Of a DNA stretch of 64,000 nucleotides, positions 1 to 10,961 are shown piece after piece; position 1 is the stretch's first letter; each line of letters starts with the position of its first letter. This DNA is from Sycon ciliatum. Taxonomy: Eukaryota > Porifera > Calcarea > Leucosolenida > Sycettidae. Position numbers and translations under genes: made by a program. The stretch is from positions 10,463,025 through 10,527,024 of the forward strand of contig NC_088649.1 of assembly GCF_964019385.1 (NCBI RefSeq), in the 5' to 3' direction. Below the pieces are notes generated by a model that was not told the DNA's origin, searched no databases, and worked only from the letters and a program-made list of their open reading frames with translations.

Positions 1-650
1 GATTGGTTACTTGCTAAGACGCAGTGTTTTTTTTGTGACATTGAAAGACGACAAGACCAGGTTCACTGACTTCCTCCACAGCCAGTAAAACCTCCCGCGA
101 CATGTAAACTAGGCATGGTCAGCCAGGCAGTTTTAGGTGGGATCGCTGGCATGCTACGCAGTACCGTGAGCCTCAACCTGTGGCGAAGCCTGGATGAAGA
201 AAGAGAACAATACCGCTTTTGAAGTAAAGATGGGATCGTTTGCTGTCGCCAAAGTGTGTGAGCTGGTGGGTGAATACATCCTAAGTAAACTGAGGTTTCT
301 TCTTCAGGAAAGAAGCATCGGATTATGCAGCTTTGATGGTTTCGCCATCCTGAGCACACCTCCGGGCATGATGCGGAATTCACCCGGGTGCCTACCAATA
401 TTGTCGCAAACTGAATAGCACCCCATCATATATGGACTTGCAGTCCAACCACCAACCAAAAATCCTGGAGACTATCCCTACTGGTGTAATGAAGCGGATA
501 AGCAGCGTTCCGCGTGACGAGACGGTTTTCGAAGATACCAAACTGCCATACCAGTATGTCTTTGTCGCCAGCGGTCGTCCACAGTAAATGCAGTTCGTTG
601 ATAAGGCAGTTGGTAAAAAGAAGGTGACCCAGAGGAAGGAGGAACACTGA
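1..650 (+). pseudogene. Decayed reverse transcriptase gene, copy 1 (5' part outside window)
   Basis: This is the 3' two thirds of an RT-like gene, seen as fragments in several frames. Readable pieces are MKKENN, FEVKMGSF, KVCELVGEYILSKL and a C terminus ending KKVTQRKEEH before TGA at 648-650. From memory, the pattern K-K-x-FxVxMGSxDxAxxCELVG followed by GLYRDDG belongs to an intron-poor RT family common in cnidarian and similar genomes; that recall is the only basis for the family call. Where the family has the YxDD catalytic box this copy reads LCSFDGFAIL, so one catalytic aspartate is gone. Frameshifts and stops break it (for example TAA within the RPQ stretch near 583). Homologous copies lie at 5839, 23418 and 29372. 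Confidence 0.6.
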
Positions 651-839
651 GTTCTTTTATATTTTTACTAAAAGCCATGTGGTGCATGCAATGGGAACAT
701 GGAGCAACCATGGTGGTGGGGGCCAGGCGCTCCGTCGACCAACTGGTGTAGACATCGTCATGCTCTGGAGGCACCAGATAAATGGAAGTTTGAGGGAAAG
801 AGAAAGAACAGGGGAAGCGCGAGGGGGAGGCGGGGGGGG
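651..839. other. Spacer between RT pseudogene and antisense LINE
   Basis: This stretch of about 190 bp is shared with 6833-7019 and 30367-30559 and is missing from the RT copy ending at 24378. It ends in a purine-rich, then G-only tract (about 826-846). It could be the 3' UTR of the antisense LINE (a pyrimidine tract on the minus strand) or unit sequence. No coding signal is seen. Confidence 0.45.
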
Positions 840-3240
840 GGGGGGGTAGATTGAGAAAGGGAATACATGAGAGCGTGTAGTTCAGCAAGTTCATGTAGCA
901 GGCTTACAAGACTTGCTTGCATCCAGTTGCCGGTCAACAGGTGAAGGTGGACCATCTTCTTGAACTGCAGCGTCCCGTCCTTGTATGGCTGCTGTGTGAA
1001 GATTCTCCGAGGTAGGGAGTTTCATGCGCTCAGCACGCAAACAGGGAGAGCATTGGCCATGGTTGAGCGGGAACGGCAAGGCAGGCACACGGGGAAGTAA
1101 TGTTACTGGCGTCCCTGGGCCGAGAGACGGGTGTTGGGGGTTTCATCTGCCAGCTGGAGAGGTTTGGGCATAATTGCTTTCAAGTGGCTCGTCGGTGGAA
1201 GGAAGCAGAGCTTGTACAGGAAGCTCAGGGACGCCACCCTGCGCCTATGCTCCAGGCTTGGTACGGAGACTCGAGGGCCTATCAGCTTTAGTGCCTGTGT
1301 TGTACAGCGTCCCGGCAGTCTAGTGGAGCCCCCATCCATACTAGACAGCAGTACTCCATGGTTGGTTGTATGAAGCCGTTGTACACAGCAATACGGCCAG
1401 GTGCGGTCAGAAGTGGCGCCATCTTCCGGAGAAAGTGGAAGCGTTGGTGGGCCCTGGTGGCAACCTGGCGTATGTGGGCCAAGAATCGCAGTGTTGTGTC
1501 GAACAAAACCCCTAGGAGCTTTATCTCGCCCACTTCAGGCACCCTGGTACCGTTGAACAGTATGTGGGGAAGAGGTGTTGCCGGACGGTGAAAGTCAATC
1601 GTGAGTGCCTGGGACTTGGTCGGTTCGAAAGCTATTTTCCACTCAGCACCCCATCGAGCGATGGAGTCCACGGCAAGCTGAAGCTAGGTCGCACTCTCCG
1701 GGATGTCACACGTGGCCGCAATACATTGGTAGACGGTGGCATCATCTGCGTATACACCCAGAGAGGTGCTATCCGGTATTACTTCCTCACAGTCGTTTAT
1801 GTAAACCAGAAACAGGGTTGGGCCCAGGATGCTGCCCTGGGGACCCCAGAAAGCACAGGGTATTCCAATGACTGTTGTACTCCGACTACAGCACGTAGTT
1901 GCCGGCAGCAGATGTAGTTTGAGAGCCAGCCAAGGATCACTGATGCCGCATGCCTCTGCTTTATGGAGGACACCTCGATGTGAAACCTTGTCAAACTTCT
2001 CGGCGATGTTGATGGCCAGTGCATGTACCATGCCGCCGCTCGCCGCAGTGGATGACCAGTCGTTGTGCAGCATCATTAACAGATCTGATGTACCCACTCC
2101 CTTCCGGAAGCCATATTGCCGAGAGGAGAATACACCGTGCTTAGAGAAAACAGTGGTTGCCAATTGTTTCCACTGTCTTGGAGAGAATGCAGAGGAGAGA
2201 CACCGGGCGCCAGTTGCTCAGGCCTGATCTAGCTTTCTTCTTGTGAATCGGAACAACCCGGGCAACGTTCCACTGCCTCGGTTGCACTTGCTGCCGAAAG
2301 CACAAGGAGAACAGCCGGGCGGCATGCAAGCAGAGCTCGTTGGCACAATTCTTCAGCACCCTGTGGCTTTCATGGGATTCAGTCTTCTGACCTCTCTTCT
2401 GACAGTATCCGTTCAAAAGTGGACGGTAGTAAGCCGAGACTCGGTGCGAGGTGTTATAGGTTGCAGATCGTCTGATAGAAGATCGTTTGGAAAGTCATCT
2501 GCTCCGAGGCTGCACTTTGACGAAAAGAACGTGCCAAAGCGCTCTGCTTTCTGGGAGTTGGCCGTGACCCGGACGCCGTTAGTGTCAACAAGTGTTTGTA
2601 TGGGTGTGCTGCGCCCACTACCACCTGCTTGCTTCAGCGTGGACCACCACTCTCGATCAGACATGCTCCCACGTGAAATTTTGTCCCTCGGCGTGGCAAG
2701 GCGTATTGCCTGCGCCTGGCGCAGATAGTGAGTGCAACACCTGGTCGCCTCTAGGGCCCCCAGTCGTAGCTGTGGACGAGGAGTCGAGCAGGAGCGGTCC
2801 CAAGCTTCCTGTTTTGTCTTCGCCTGTGCTGAATAGTCAGGAGTCCACCAAGGAGGTTCAGACGGGCGGGTTACAAGGTCACGAGATGGTATGAATTGCT
2901 TCATGCCTTGTGAAATGATGTCGGTGACATTATGACATGATTTGTTGGGACATTGACTGATGGCTGCGGTCTAGTCAGATTGACGATAAAAACGGGAAAG
3001 TCGAGGCCGGTGCGCTAGGTTGTAGGGTCAGAATACTCGTTTCGTGGGACGTTCCTCCGACACTAGTGGGGGAAATTCAGCCATCAGAGTTACATCCGAG
3101 GCGCCAAGGGGAGGTTTGCAACGGACTTTTACATCAGAAAGATAGTCAGACATAACCAGATCCAGTATATTGTCCCCTCGGGTCTTCATCGTAACATGTT
3201 GTTCCAGGCCGTGGCTAATGCACCTATCCTCTGTGTAAAA
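840..3240 (-). mobile_element. CR1/Jockey-type LINE, antisense copy a, 5'-truncated and decayed
   Basis: Read on the minus strand from about 3240 to 840, this is the C-terminal end of an AP endonuclease followed by RT. Visible pieces are a WW linker region (SDREWWSTLKQA) at about 2640-2680, RVVPIHKKK near 2225-2250, YGFRKGVGTSDLL, FDKVSHRGVLHKAEACGI, GSILGPTLFLVYINDC, the YADD active site (VYADDATVYQ, about 1740-1755), and MEYCCLVWMGAP near 1330-1370. Several frameshifts and stops break ORF2. The PDG motif that normally follows KATG is missing and the frame is lost there, a lesion shared with the four sister copies. ORF1 and most of the endonuclease are absent. The clade is assigned from RT and C-terminal motifs only. 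Confidence 0.8.
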
Positions 3241-3657
3241 TCCTTTTTTGCGTGCCTTTGGAGTGAGTGAGAACAGGCACAGTAACGTAGAGGCTTGAAG
3301 TTGATTGTCTCAAAAATAATTTGGAGCACCAGCAAATTGAATTTTCGAGTGAAATTCGAGAATTGTCACTACAGGCACTCAAAGAGTCGAAACTAGGGCT
3401 TCTTTCGACTGAAAAAGGCCTGTAAACAGAGAAGTAGTTTTAAATGTAGCTCGCACACTCCATGCCCTAGTACATTGAGCAGTGGTCTTGCACGGAGCTA
3501 CAGTAACGTTACTAGTACATAGTGGAGCGGTACTCGTATCTGCGTACATGAAACCCCTCAGCGCTCCGGTGCAGTCCAGTACATGGAGCAGCTGTTGTAA
3601 CACACGGCACAGTCGTGACCTAGCCCAAGTAACCACCAACTAATGTTACTTTTTTAG
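3241..3657. other. Linker upstream of exon-like ORF
   Basis: This non-coding stretch recurs at 17661-17960, 26761-27193 and, shortened, at 42235-42311. It holds short direct repeats of the type CGTTACTAGTACAT. It ends in a T-rich run plus AG at 3656-3657, which would serve as a splice acceptor for the following ORF. No gene is seen. Confidence 0.4.
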
Positions 3658-3951
3658 CAGAGCCTCGACAGAGCAAAAACGGCTGATGGCAGTCTCTTCA
3701 TCAAGATCAGCCAAAGAGATCTGATCGCCAATGGCCTCAACCAGATGAAGCATCCGTCGCTTCGCTTTGTCCTCAACGACCACGAGAAACACCAGCAACT
3801 CTGTTCTATCCAGGTGATCTCCACCCAGGAGGAGAAGCGAGTCCAGCAATCGACTTGCTATCCTGCCATTCAAAGCTTACGTACTCTTGTTATAATGCAA
3901 CAACCACAGCACATCTCAAAAGGTTTACTTCTCAAGCTCGAAAAGAACTAA
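3658..3951 (+). CDS. Exon-like ORF of unknown function, unit copy A1
   Basis: An open frame follows a pyrimidine-rich AG at 3656-3657. It begins QSLDRAKTADGSLFIKISQR and contains MKHPSLRFVLNDHEKHQQL. The sister copy at 27194 stays open for about 155 codons because a stop here (TAA near 3949) is TAC there. In the third copy (42312) a one-base difference makes a second frame open, with KHQHLRFIPVIFSQEEKRVQ and YNATTTAHLKMF. The RFIPVIF and downstream spacing faintly recall the second half of a TIR domain, but this is too weak to name it. A stop is followed by about 550 bp and AATAAA, which would fit a terminal exon of a duplicated host gene. It could equally be transposon sequence. Confidence 0.3.
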   Translation, partial: QSLDRAKTADGSLFIKISQRDLIANGLNQMKHPSLRFVLNDHEKHQQLCSIQVISTQEEKRVQQSTCYPAIQSLRTLVIMQQPQHISKGLLLKLEKN

Positions 3952-4090
3952 AGACTGCAGTACTTACTCGAGTGGCGGAGTCAAAAATTGCTGCTACATG
4001 CTGAACCGTTTTTTCATTCGAATTTTCGCATAGTTTTTCATTTTGACCCGTCTGTAATGGAACCGAAATTTGATTTGCTGATGCTCCGTA

Positions 4091-4312
4091 ATGTGTGTGC
4101 ATTCTGCAATGGAGGAGAGTGAAATGGCGTCGATGGGACCAATTTACTTGCATACCAGGCTTGGGGACGACTTTGCTGTGTTCCTACGCCTGGTATGTGG
4201 AGGTTGGTCCGTGGAACCTGGTATCATTGCATTGTTCTCACCAGGAGCTTTCCAAAGAGCACAAAAATGGGAAAATCAAGTGAAGGAAGCTAAAGTTATG
4301 ACCTCAGTTTGA
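4091..4312 (+). CDS. Hypothetical 73-residue ORF conserved in three unit copies
   Basis: The ORF contains YLHTRLGDDFAVFLRL, VEPGIIALFSPGAFQRAQ and ends VMTSV. Copies at 27627-27848 and 42650-42865 keep the same frame open without stops, although the third copy carries many amino-acid replacements. No known domain was recognised. It follows the exon-like ORF and precedes AATAAA at 4560, so it may simply be 3' UTR that happens to be open. The many replacements argue against strong selection. Confidence 0.25.
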   Translation: MCVHSAMEESEMASMGPIYLHTRLGDDFAVFLRLVCGGWSVEPGIIALFSPGAFQRAQKWENQVKEAKVMTSV

Positions 4313-4559
4313 AGGTGAAAATTGTGCTGAAATTTCTAATTGTGCTTCAGGCTGTGCTGGTAATCAATGTGCAAAGGTTTAAAATTCCTTTTCAGTCACT
4401 TTCAGATAACTGAGTGACATGTCAGTTCGACCTGTTCTTCAATATATCCACTTTATAGGTACCCAGTTTATGTTACTACTGTACTAGTCATTAATGTTTT
4501 GAGTTTTTTGGCCGTCATCATGAACATTCTTGAAAAACGGCATAAATGGCATCAAGAAC

Positions 4560-4565
4560 AATAAA
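4560..4565 (+). terminator. AATAAA polyadenylation signal candidate
   Basis: The hexamer AATAAA is followed by a T/G-rich stretch. It lies about 250 bp after the 73-residue ORF and is conserved in copy A2 at 28096-28101 and in the copy near 23142. A polyadenylation signal in this position is expected if the upstream ORFs are a terminal exon. No transcript evidence is available. Confidence 0.35.
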
Positions 4566-5361
4566 GTTTCTTTGTCTCAGTCTTACAGGTTATAACTGTT
4601 AACCGACCCTTAGGCTAACAGTTAACCGTTAGGCACAGATGTGTCATCGTTTCAGCCCTATTTATCATCTTGTTACAGTCGTGGACCCCATCGCTGCATC
4701 TGCTTCATCGCTGCATCGCTGCTGCATCGCTGCATCTGCCGCTAGGGTTTACCGGGTGTTAGCGGCCGTCGTGAGTTCCCTTCGGGAATTGACACGATAA
4801 TTAACTTTTTTTTACAGTCGTGGATAGTTGCTTCATAACTCGTTCCCATGTGTTTTCTTCTTTTACTTCACAAAGAGAGAATGCAAATACTTTAACAGCA
4901 TTTTTCAGGGCTGGGAGTGAGTGTCATGAAAGTTAATTCGAATGTTACACTCTTTTTGTCAAGGATCTCTAGAAATCCTTTTTCCCCTTTTCAACTCACT
5001 CAACCAATGTGCGTCTGATACATTCGGTTTGTCAAGTACTAGCAGTAGTTTGGGATTGAGCTAATCGAAGAGTGTGCGTATAGTGGGAGCTGAAACCCCT
5101 CCCGTCCTCCACCCTCCCCTCCTCCCTCCCCTCCCCCCAGCCTGGTTAGTGTAAGAGGAAGTGTGAGTTTTTTTAGGCTGAATACATTATTAACCGTCTT
5201 TGCTGAGATGACAGCTATACCATAGCTCCGTGGTTTGAACATCACTGGTCTAAATTTTTGGAATCCTGGTAGTGGCAGTCAATTTTTCTTTAAACTTTGG
5301 GTCCCTTTTCAGCACCTTCAACTAATGAATAGTCCTGTTGTTGACTGTTTGTGTGCCTTAG
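4566..5361. other. Non-coding part of the unit upstream of the ankyrin exon
   Basis: This contains short inverted GTTAACCG motifs (about 4600-4630), a GCATCGCTGCATCTGC tandem run (4690-4740), and a C/T-rich tract at about 5095-5140. Copies lie at 28102-28887 and, interrupted by insertions, at 45827-45997, 49569-49637 and 58511-58968. The segment is deleted in the unit copy near 23160. No gene is seen; it ends in a plausible acceptor (CCTTAG, 5356-5361). Confidence 0.5.
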
Positions 5362-5460
5362 TGGCGCCGTACACCTCTCCACCTAGCCTGCGAGAAAGGC
5401 TTTTCTGAGTGTGCTGAGATATTGTGCAATGCTAAAGCGCAGGTAAATTTGACAGACAGG
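5362..5460 (+). CDS. Ankyrin-repeat exon, 99 nt, unit copy A1
   Basis: This is a single 33-codon exon encoding one ankyrin repeat: RRTPLHLACEKGF at the first turn and helix, ECAEILCNAKAQVNL for the second helix and loop. It is flanked by CCTTAG and GTAAGT, so both junctions are phase 0 and the exon is exactly one repeat long. The family signature TPLHLA and the downstream N-A-K-x-x-V-N fit the ankyrin consensus, a protein-protein interaction repeat. Sister exons at 28888, 58969 and, divergent, at 10613 have the same design. No neighbouring exon in the same unit was recognised, so it may be a duplicated orphan exon. Confidence 0.65.
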
Positions 5461-5680
5461 GTAAGTATGCATATGTCGTTGGCAAGAACTGCGGGACATT
5501 TGAGAGCTGTGAGTGCACCTATGCAGTGTCTGCACTAGGATTTCAAGCCAATCAGGCTCACTTTTACCTGGCACAACCCATGAAACCGGGCCAGCGCCAC
5601 GTCCGTCCAAGTGTTGCTACTGCATTACGGAGTTGTAACTATTTAGGACTCCCCGATGCATAATGACTAAATATTCCCAG

Positions 5681-5700
5681 CCGGGTCACAGGTGACCCGG
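5681..5700. repeat. 20-nt perfect palindrome CCGGGTCACAGGTGACCCGG
   Basis: The palindrome has 9-bp arms and a 2-nt centre. It lies about 140 bp upstream of the RT pseudogene, in the non-coding stretch 5461-5838 between the ankyrin exon and RT. The same palindrome is at 29207-29226 and 59292-59311, and with one mismatch at 23265-23284. It could be a binding site or a foldback. Function is unknown. Confidence 0.6.
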
Positions 5701-5838
5701 TGTTCTTTTTCCAAACGGGTTCAAGTATGCCCAAACCGGTACACCGACTCGGCTGACCCAGCTCTAGAGCAGACAAAGCTATCCAGTACCGCACCGAATG
5801 GGGGGGGGGGCAAATATATCAATTTTCATTAAACGCAG

Positions 5839-6832
5839 GTGGCAGTTTCAGCCAACGAGTTGTGCAACCTGTACTGTAGTCTTACCGAAAAGTATCAGAT
5901 CCTACTCCACAAGAATATCACCAAGAAATACCCTTTTTTAAGATGCGGCCTACAGCGACATCAATGCCAAAGCCATGAAGACAAAGTGTTTTTTTTGTGA
6001 CATGGAAAGACGACAAGATCGAGTTCACTGACTTCCTCCACTGCCAGCTAAAACCTCCCGCGACATGTAAAATAGGCATGGTCAGCCAGGCAGTTTAACA
6101 TGGGATAATTGGCATGCCCCGCAGTACCGTCAGCCACACTTTATGGCACAACAGATAGTCGGTCATTAACTGGCTCCGCTACTTCAACGAGAAGCCAAGG
6201 AATTTCTCGTGTTCACTTAAGCGAATTTTTATCCATCAATCACCAGATAGCTCATACTACAGGCATTATCTTCTGCCAGGTTGTATGTCAAAATTCCCCA
6301 GATAGATAATGACATAATGCTGCAGGGCAACAATTCCTTGCATTTTGACTGCGGGCGAACCCTGGATGAAGAAAGAGAACAATAACGTTTTTGAAGTAAA
6401 GATGGGATCGTTTGATGTCGCCAAAGTGTTCGAGTTGGTGGGTGAATACATCCTAAGTAAACTGAGGCTTCTTCTTCAGGAAAGAAGCCTCGAATTATGC
6501 AGCTATGATAGTTTCGCAATCCTGAGACACACCTCCGGGCATGATGCGGAACTCACCCGAGTACCTACCAATCTTATCGCAAACCGAATAGCACCCCATC
6601 ATATATTATGGACTTGCAGTCAACCCCCCCCCCCCCACCAAAAATCCTGAAGATTATCCCTACTGGCGTAATGAAGCGGATAAGCAGCATTCCGTGTAAC
6701 GACAAGGTTTTCGAAGATACCAAACTGCCATACCAGTATGACTTTGTCGCCAGCGGTCGTCCACAGTTAATGCAGTTTGTTGATAATGCAGCTGGTACAA
6801 AGAAGGTGACCCAGAGGGAGGAAGAACACTGA
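5839..6832 (+). pseudogene. Decayed reverse transcriptase gene, copy 2
   Basis: A CAG at 5836-5838 precedes the first recognisable residues (VAVSANEL). Pieces follow in order and in different frames: EKYQILLHKNITKKY, an SVINW-like segment, FEVKMGSFDVAKVFELVGEY, GLCSYDSFAIL (a destroyed YxDD box), KILKIIPTGVMKRISSIPCN and the C terminus TKKVTQREEEH, ending at TGA 6830-6832. The order matches the recalled RT family with an N-terminal LLxxNITKxY, a CRLINP-like stretch, FYPSI, MGSxDGAExCELVG and YRDDG. Several frameshifts and stops exclude a functional enzyme. The copy at 29372 is nearly identical. Confidence 0.65.
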
Positions 6833-7019
6833 GTCCTTTTATATTTTTACTGAAAGCCATGTGGTGCACGCAATGGGAACATGCAGCAACCATCGTGGTG
6901 GAGGCCAGGCGCTCCGTCGACCAACTTGTCTAGACATCGTCATGCTCTGGAGGCACCAGATAAATGGAAGTTTGAGGGAAAGAGAAAGAACAGGGGAAGC
7001 GGGAGGGGAAGGGGTGGGG
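6833..7019. other. Spacer between RT copy 2 and antisense LINE copy b
   Basis: Homologous to 651-839 and 30367-30559. It ends in a G-rich tract near 7000-7025. No coding signal is seen. Confidence 0.45.
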
Positions 7020-8518
7020 GGGGGGATTGAGAAAGAGAATACATGAGAGCGTGTAGTTCAGCAAGTTCATATAGCAGGTTTACAAGCCTTGCTTCCATCC
7101 AGTTGGAGAGTTTAATGCGCTCAGCCGCAAGCAGGGAGAGCATTGGCCATGGTTGAGCGGGAACGACAAGGCAGGCACAATGGAAAGTCGTGTGACTGGC
7201 GTCGCTGGGCGGAGAGACGGGTGTTGGGGGTTTCATCTGCCAGCTGGAGAGGTTTGGGCATAATTGCTTTCAAGTGGCTCATCGGCGGGAGGAAGCGGAG
7301 CTTGCACAGGAAGCTCAGGGCCGCCACCCTGCGCCTATGCTCCAGGCTTGGTACGGAGACACCAGGGCCTATCAGCTTTAGTGCCTGCATTGTACTGCGT
7401 CCAGGCGGGCCAGTGGTATCGAACAAAATCCCGAGGAGCTTTATCTTGCCGGCTTCAGGCACCCTGGTACCGTTGAACAGTACGTGGGGAAGAGGTGTTG
7501 CCGGACGGTGAAAATCAATCGTGAGCGTAAAGGGACTTGGTCGGTTCAAAAGTTATTTTCCACTCAGTACCCTTTCGGGCGATAGGGTCCACGGCAAGCT
7601 GAAGCTGGGTCGCACTATCTGGGATGTCGCACGAAGCCGCAATGCATTGGTAGACTGTGGTGTCATCTGCGTATAGAGCCAGAGAGGTGCTATCCGGTAT
7701 TTCTTCCTCACAGTCGTTTACGTAAACCAGAAACAGGGTTGGACCCAGGATACTCCCTTGGGGGACCCCAGCAAGCACAGGGTATTCTGATGACTGCATG
7801 TTGTCCTTCGACTACAGCACGTAGTTGCCGACAGCAGAGGTAGTTTGAGGGCCAGCGAATGAGCGGATCACTGATGCCGCATGCCTCTGGTTTATGGAGT
7901 ACACCTCGATGTGAAACCTTGTCAAACGCCTCGGCGATGTCGATGGCCAGTACATGTAACTCCTTATTCCTTGGACTTTTGCTGACTTGGCTCCTAGACT
8001 AATGTACCATTCCACCGCTCGCTGCAGTGGATGACCAGTCGTTGTGCAGCTTGGTTAATAGAATAATTCTGATCATATGTACCGAGTCCCTTCCGGAAGC
8101 CATATTGTCGAGAGGAGATTATACTGTGCTTAGAGAAGAAGTTTATGATACAGTGGTTGCAGATTGTTTCCATTGTCTTGGAATAAATGCATGGGAGAGA
8201 CACCGGACGACAGTTGCGCAGATCTAATCTAGCTTTCTTCTTGTGAATCGGAACAACCCCGGCGACCTTCCACAGCCTCCGGTGCACATCCTGCCGAAAG
8301 CACAAGGAGAACAGCTGGGCAACAGGCAAGCAGAGCTCATTAGCACAATTCTTCAGCACCCTGTGGCTTTTATGGGATTCAGTCTTCTGAGCTCTCTTTT
8401 GACAGTATCCGTTCGAAAGTCGACGGCAGTAAGCCAAGACTCAGTGTGAGGTGTTACAGGTGGCAGATCGTCTGATGGCAGATCGTTTGTAACGTCGTCT
8501 GCTCCGAGGCTGCACTTT
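7020..8518 (-). mobile_element. CR1/Jockey-type LINE, antisense copy b (RT part)
   Basis: Read from about 8518 down to 7020 on the minus strand, this copy has VLKNCANELCLPVAQLFSLC, VVPIHKKKARLDL, the RT fingers YGFRKGLGTYD, GSILGPTLFLVYVNDC, an intact YADD box (LYADDTTVYQ, near 7660-7680) and KIKLLGILFDTT. It then jumps to LKLIGPGVSVPSLEHRRRVA, so the C-terminal thumb region is deleted compared with copies a and d. The PDG motif is lost as in the sister copies. The 5' side stops at 8518, where about 225 bp of unrelated AT-rich DNA intervenes before more LINE sequence. Confidence 0.75.
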
Positions 8519-8745
8519 ATCACTTTATCTAGTGCGAGCAATGAGAGCTGAAAGAAAATTACACCAATCAACGATATCAGGTGACAGCAAATGAGATAAA
8601 TTCACCACTAGAAAGTAACTATGCAACCAAAAACGAGAACTACTGATCTAAATTCACAAACAATTTCAATGTAAACAATTTTTTCTGCCTACAAAAGATC
8701 GCTTTGGTGGTAAAGATATTTTTTTATATTTTTTTATTGGGAACA
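8519..8745. other. AT-rich filler replacing about 1.5 kb of LINE
   Basis: In the duplicate copy the LINE runs without a break from 32057 to 33567. Here that stretch is missing and this unrelated AT-rich sequence stands in its place. Nothing recognisable is in it. It looks like a deletion with filler or an insertion-deletion event after the segmental duplication. Confidence 0.6.
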
Positions 8746-9535
8746 CCGCGCAAGTTTGGACAGCAGTCCAAATGCATTGGTCATGTAAAGACAAAGTCAG
8801 GGAATAGAAGGGCGGGGAACAAAACCTGCTGCAGAGGGGTTAAGTCGGGGAGAAGGCATAATGATAATAGATAGATAGGCTGATGTCAACACTATTGAGA
8901 AAGATGACTAGTACTCACGCTCGGGGAGTGCAAACGAGTTGGCTTCTCTTTCCTGGGTCATCTATTCTTGACAAAAGTGAATCTGCTGTGGTGTTCTGGT
9001 GATATCGATTCCCGCTGGCCCTTGGACGACTTCAGTGCATCAGATAGTACTTTGTCGTCTTTTTCGGCTGCAGTGTAGTGACCCTGGTCTTCTGCATCCG
9101 CTTCCGAGCCGCTCGAATCAGCGGATGCAGCTGCTTGATGATGTATATTGGTCATTTCGTGTGGGCGCATTTCGTCATGCTGCCCAGGTATGAGCCCTCC
9201 GTCAGAGGTGATTGCAATGTCAGGGTCTTCCTCGTCTTTGTGTCCTACAGACAGACTTGGGCCGGTGTTGGCGTTTGTTTCGACCTCTACTACCGGTACT
9301 TGTGGGCAGCTTTGCTCCAGTGCTGGTGGAGTTGTTGGTGGTGTTGCTGGCTTCTGCTGTTCGTGGAGGTCAGGTCCAAGGGTGACTGGGGCCTGCTGGG
9401 AGCCCATAGTGGGGTCGGCATGTGCTCTCACCTTACAGCAAGCTGGCGTAGGCGGTGGATTTTGCCCCCGTGTGCTTGGCATGGCAGTTGACAGCAAAAT
9501 GCTGAAAGCCAAACTGGCTCAGAGATAGTAAGCTA
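8746..9535 (-). pseudogene. LINE ORF2 start and ORF1 C-terminal part (antisense, copy b)
   Basis: The minus strand at about 8770-8800 reads the start of an endonuclease ORF (MTNAFGLLSKL-type). At 8958-9512 it reads an ORF1 C-terminal region of low complexity, rich in P, S, E and D, with TPPTTPPALEQSCPQVPVVE and SGSEADAEDQGHYTAAEKD, ending VKNR. It has no zinc knuckle in the visible part. The same ORF is at 33768-34385, where the N-terminal end is fused to RT sequence of another LINE. Confidence 0.5.
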
Positions 9536-9960
9536 TTGACCTCTACAAACGAGTAGACCTGACGACTAATCATTGATTCAAAGAGTTCACCGACTCCATC
9601 AAGGAGGGAAATGGGTCGGTAACTCAGCGGTCAGAGGCATCTCCTTTACCCTTGTACAGGGGAATGACTACCGCTGACTTCCACTCAAGAGGCTGGGTAC
9701 TGCATAAAATGGAACGGTTGAAGAGTTCGGTCAGGGATTGGGCTAATACTTCAGCTAATTCACGGAGGGTACGGTTGGGCAGCACGACGGCTGGGAGCAT
9801 CGCACGGAGAGGCGAACTAATGCATTGAATATGGATGCAGTTGACGGAGGCAAACCAATGCATTGAATATGGATGCAGTTGACAAAGGCTTGATCTGGAA
9901 TAGGTCCTTCGTAGGTGGAAGACAGGGAGTGGGCAATGCACTAAATGATGATGACTTAGA
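9536..9960 (-). pseudogene. RT fragment of a second LINE family (antisense)
   Basis: The minus strand reads LRAMLPAVVLPNRTLRELAE, SLTELFNRSILCSTQPLEWK and SAVVIPLYKGKGDASD, then (in another frame) an SLLSPSQFGF-type piece at 9528-9580. These are the palm-proximal motifs of a CR1/L2-like RT distinct from copies a to e. A tandem duplication of about 29 bp (ATGCATTGAATATGGATGCA) interrupts it near 9824-9882. The duplicate at 34346-34800 carries the same breaks. Confidence 0.55.
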
Positions 9961-10612
9961 CTGAGGTTCTGTACTCGGCTAGAAGATTGGCTCTATCCGT
10001 GTGTGTGTGTGGGGGGGGGGGGGGTGGGGGGGGGGGGGCGGGCGTGTATGTATATACGTGTGTCATTGTGTGTAATCGGTGGTGCTAGTGAAGCTTATAT
10101 CAGGTCCACTCTGATTTAGCCACCCACACTAGTAGCAACCATTACCTTCGCCGGGGGCAGGGGTAACTGCAGCTGGATCCCGTGACGGATACCCTGATGG
10201 CGTCAATCCTTTTTCTGCACTTTACCCTCACCCACTCGCTGAGGTGTGTGTGTGGTGAGCCCATAAGTGGGTTCATTTCCAAGTCCACCAATAGTTTACG
10301 GATTTCAGGGTGTATTGGCCGTTGGGCGGTTCAATAGCCAATGGAGTCATCTTTCCGAGGTTATTTTTGAGTCTCTCTCCCCTCTCCCAAGGGTAGGCCC
10401 ACGTGATAAGTTATATCACTGTGTGTGTGTGGGGGGGGGGGGGGGGTGCATGCGTGCGTACGTGCGCGCGTGCATGAATGGGTGTGATCATTTCTTCACC
10501 ATTTTTTGTGCATGTGTGTGTGAGTATTTTTTGCTGTTTTATGAGCATACATTTCCACTTGAAATTAAAAAAGAGCACTGTATGTATTTTCTGTACTTCT
10601 TGTTCTCTGAAG
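9961..10612. other. Spacer with TG and G tracts upstream of ankyrin exon
   Basis: TG microsatellite plus G tracts lie at about 9998-10045 and again at 10418-10470. No gene is seen. The sequence has no counterpart beyond about 10058 in the duplicate block, where 34886-37361 is found instead. The end (TTCTCTGAAG, 10603-10612) is a possible splice acceptor. Confidence 0.5.
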
Positions 10613-10711
10613 AATGGTGTGACCCCTCTCCAATCAGCCTGCGAGATCAACTCTTTTGACTGTGTTAGGATATTGTGCAATGCCAAAGCCGATGTCAATG
10701 TCACTAACAAT
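10613..10711 (+). CDS. Divergent ankyrin-repeat exon, 99 nt
   Basis: Thirty-three codons between an AG at 10611-10612 and GTAAGC at 10712 encode one ankyrin repeat: NGVTPLQSACEINSF, then CVRILCNAKADVNVTN. Length, phase (0/0) and the ILCNAKA core match the exons at 5362, 28888 and 58969, but the sequence is clearly older. It is not present in the duplicate block; only the sequence downstream of its donor site is shared (10712 onward with 37364 onward). It may be an exon of a real ankyrin gene into whose intron the LINE at 10962 inserted. Confidence 0.6.
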
Positions 10712-10961
10712 GTAAGCTTGTATGCAGTGCTTTGTGAGTACGATGCTGAGGCATGTAGCACGGCGGTGTGATATTTGCTTATGCAATAAAGTTTTTTGCA
10801 TGTTGAAGAGTACGGTTGGACTTTTTCGAGCTCCGTAGTTTGTCGTGCGATTTCTCAGCCCAGCCGGCACCAGGCCGGTCTGGAGGTAGTTACAGGGTAG
10901 AAGAGAAGAGTGGTGAGTAGTAGATAGTCTAGGTAGTACTAGTAGGTAGACACAGGTAGCT

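Noticed and set aside
478-894. 138-codon minus-strand ORF rich in proline
   Set aside because: It runs across the RT pseudogene's reverse strand and a G tract; no conserved motif, and the sister copies do not keep the frame.
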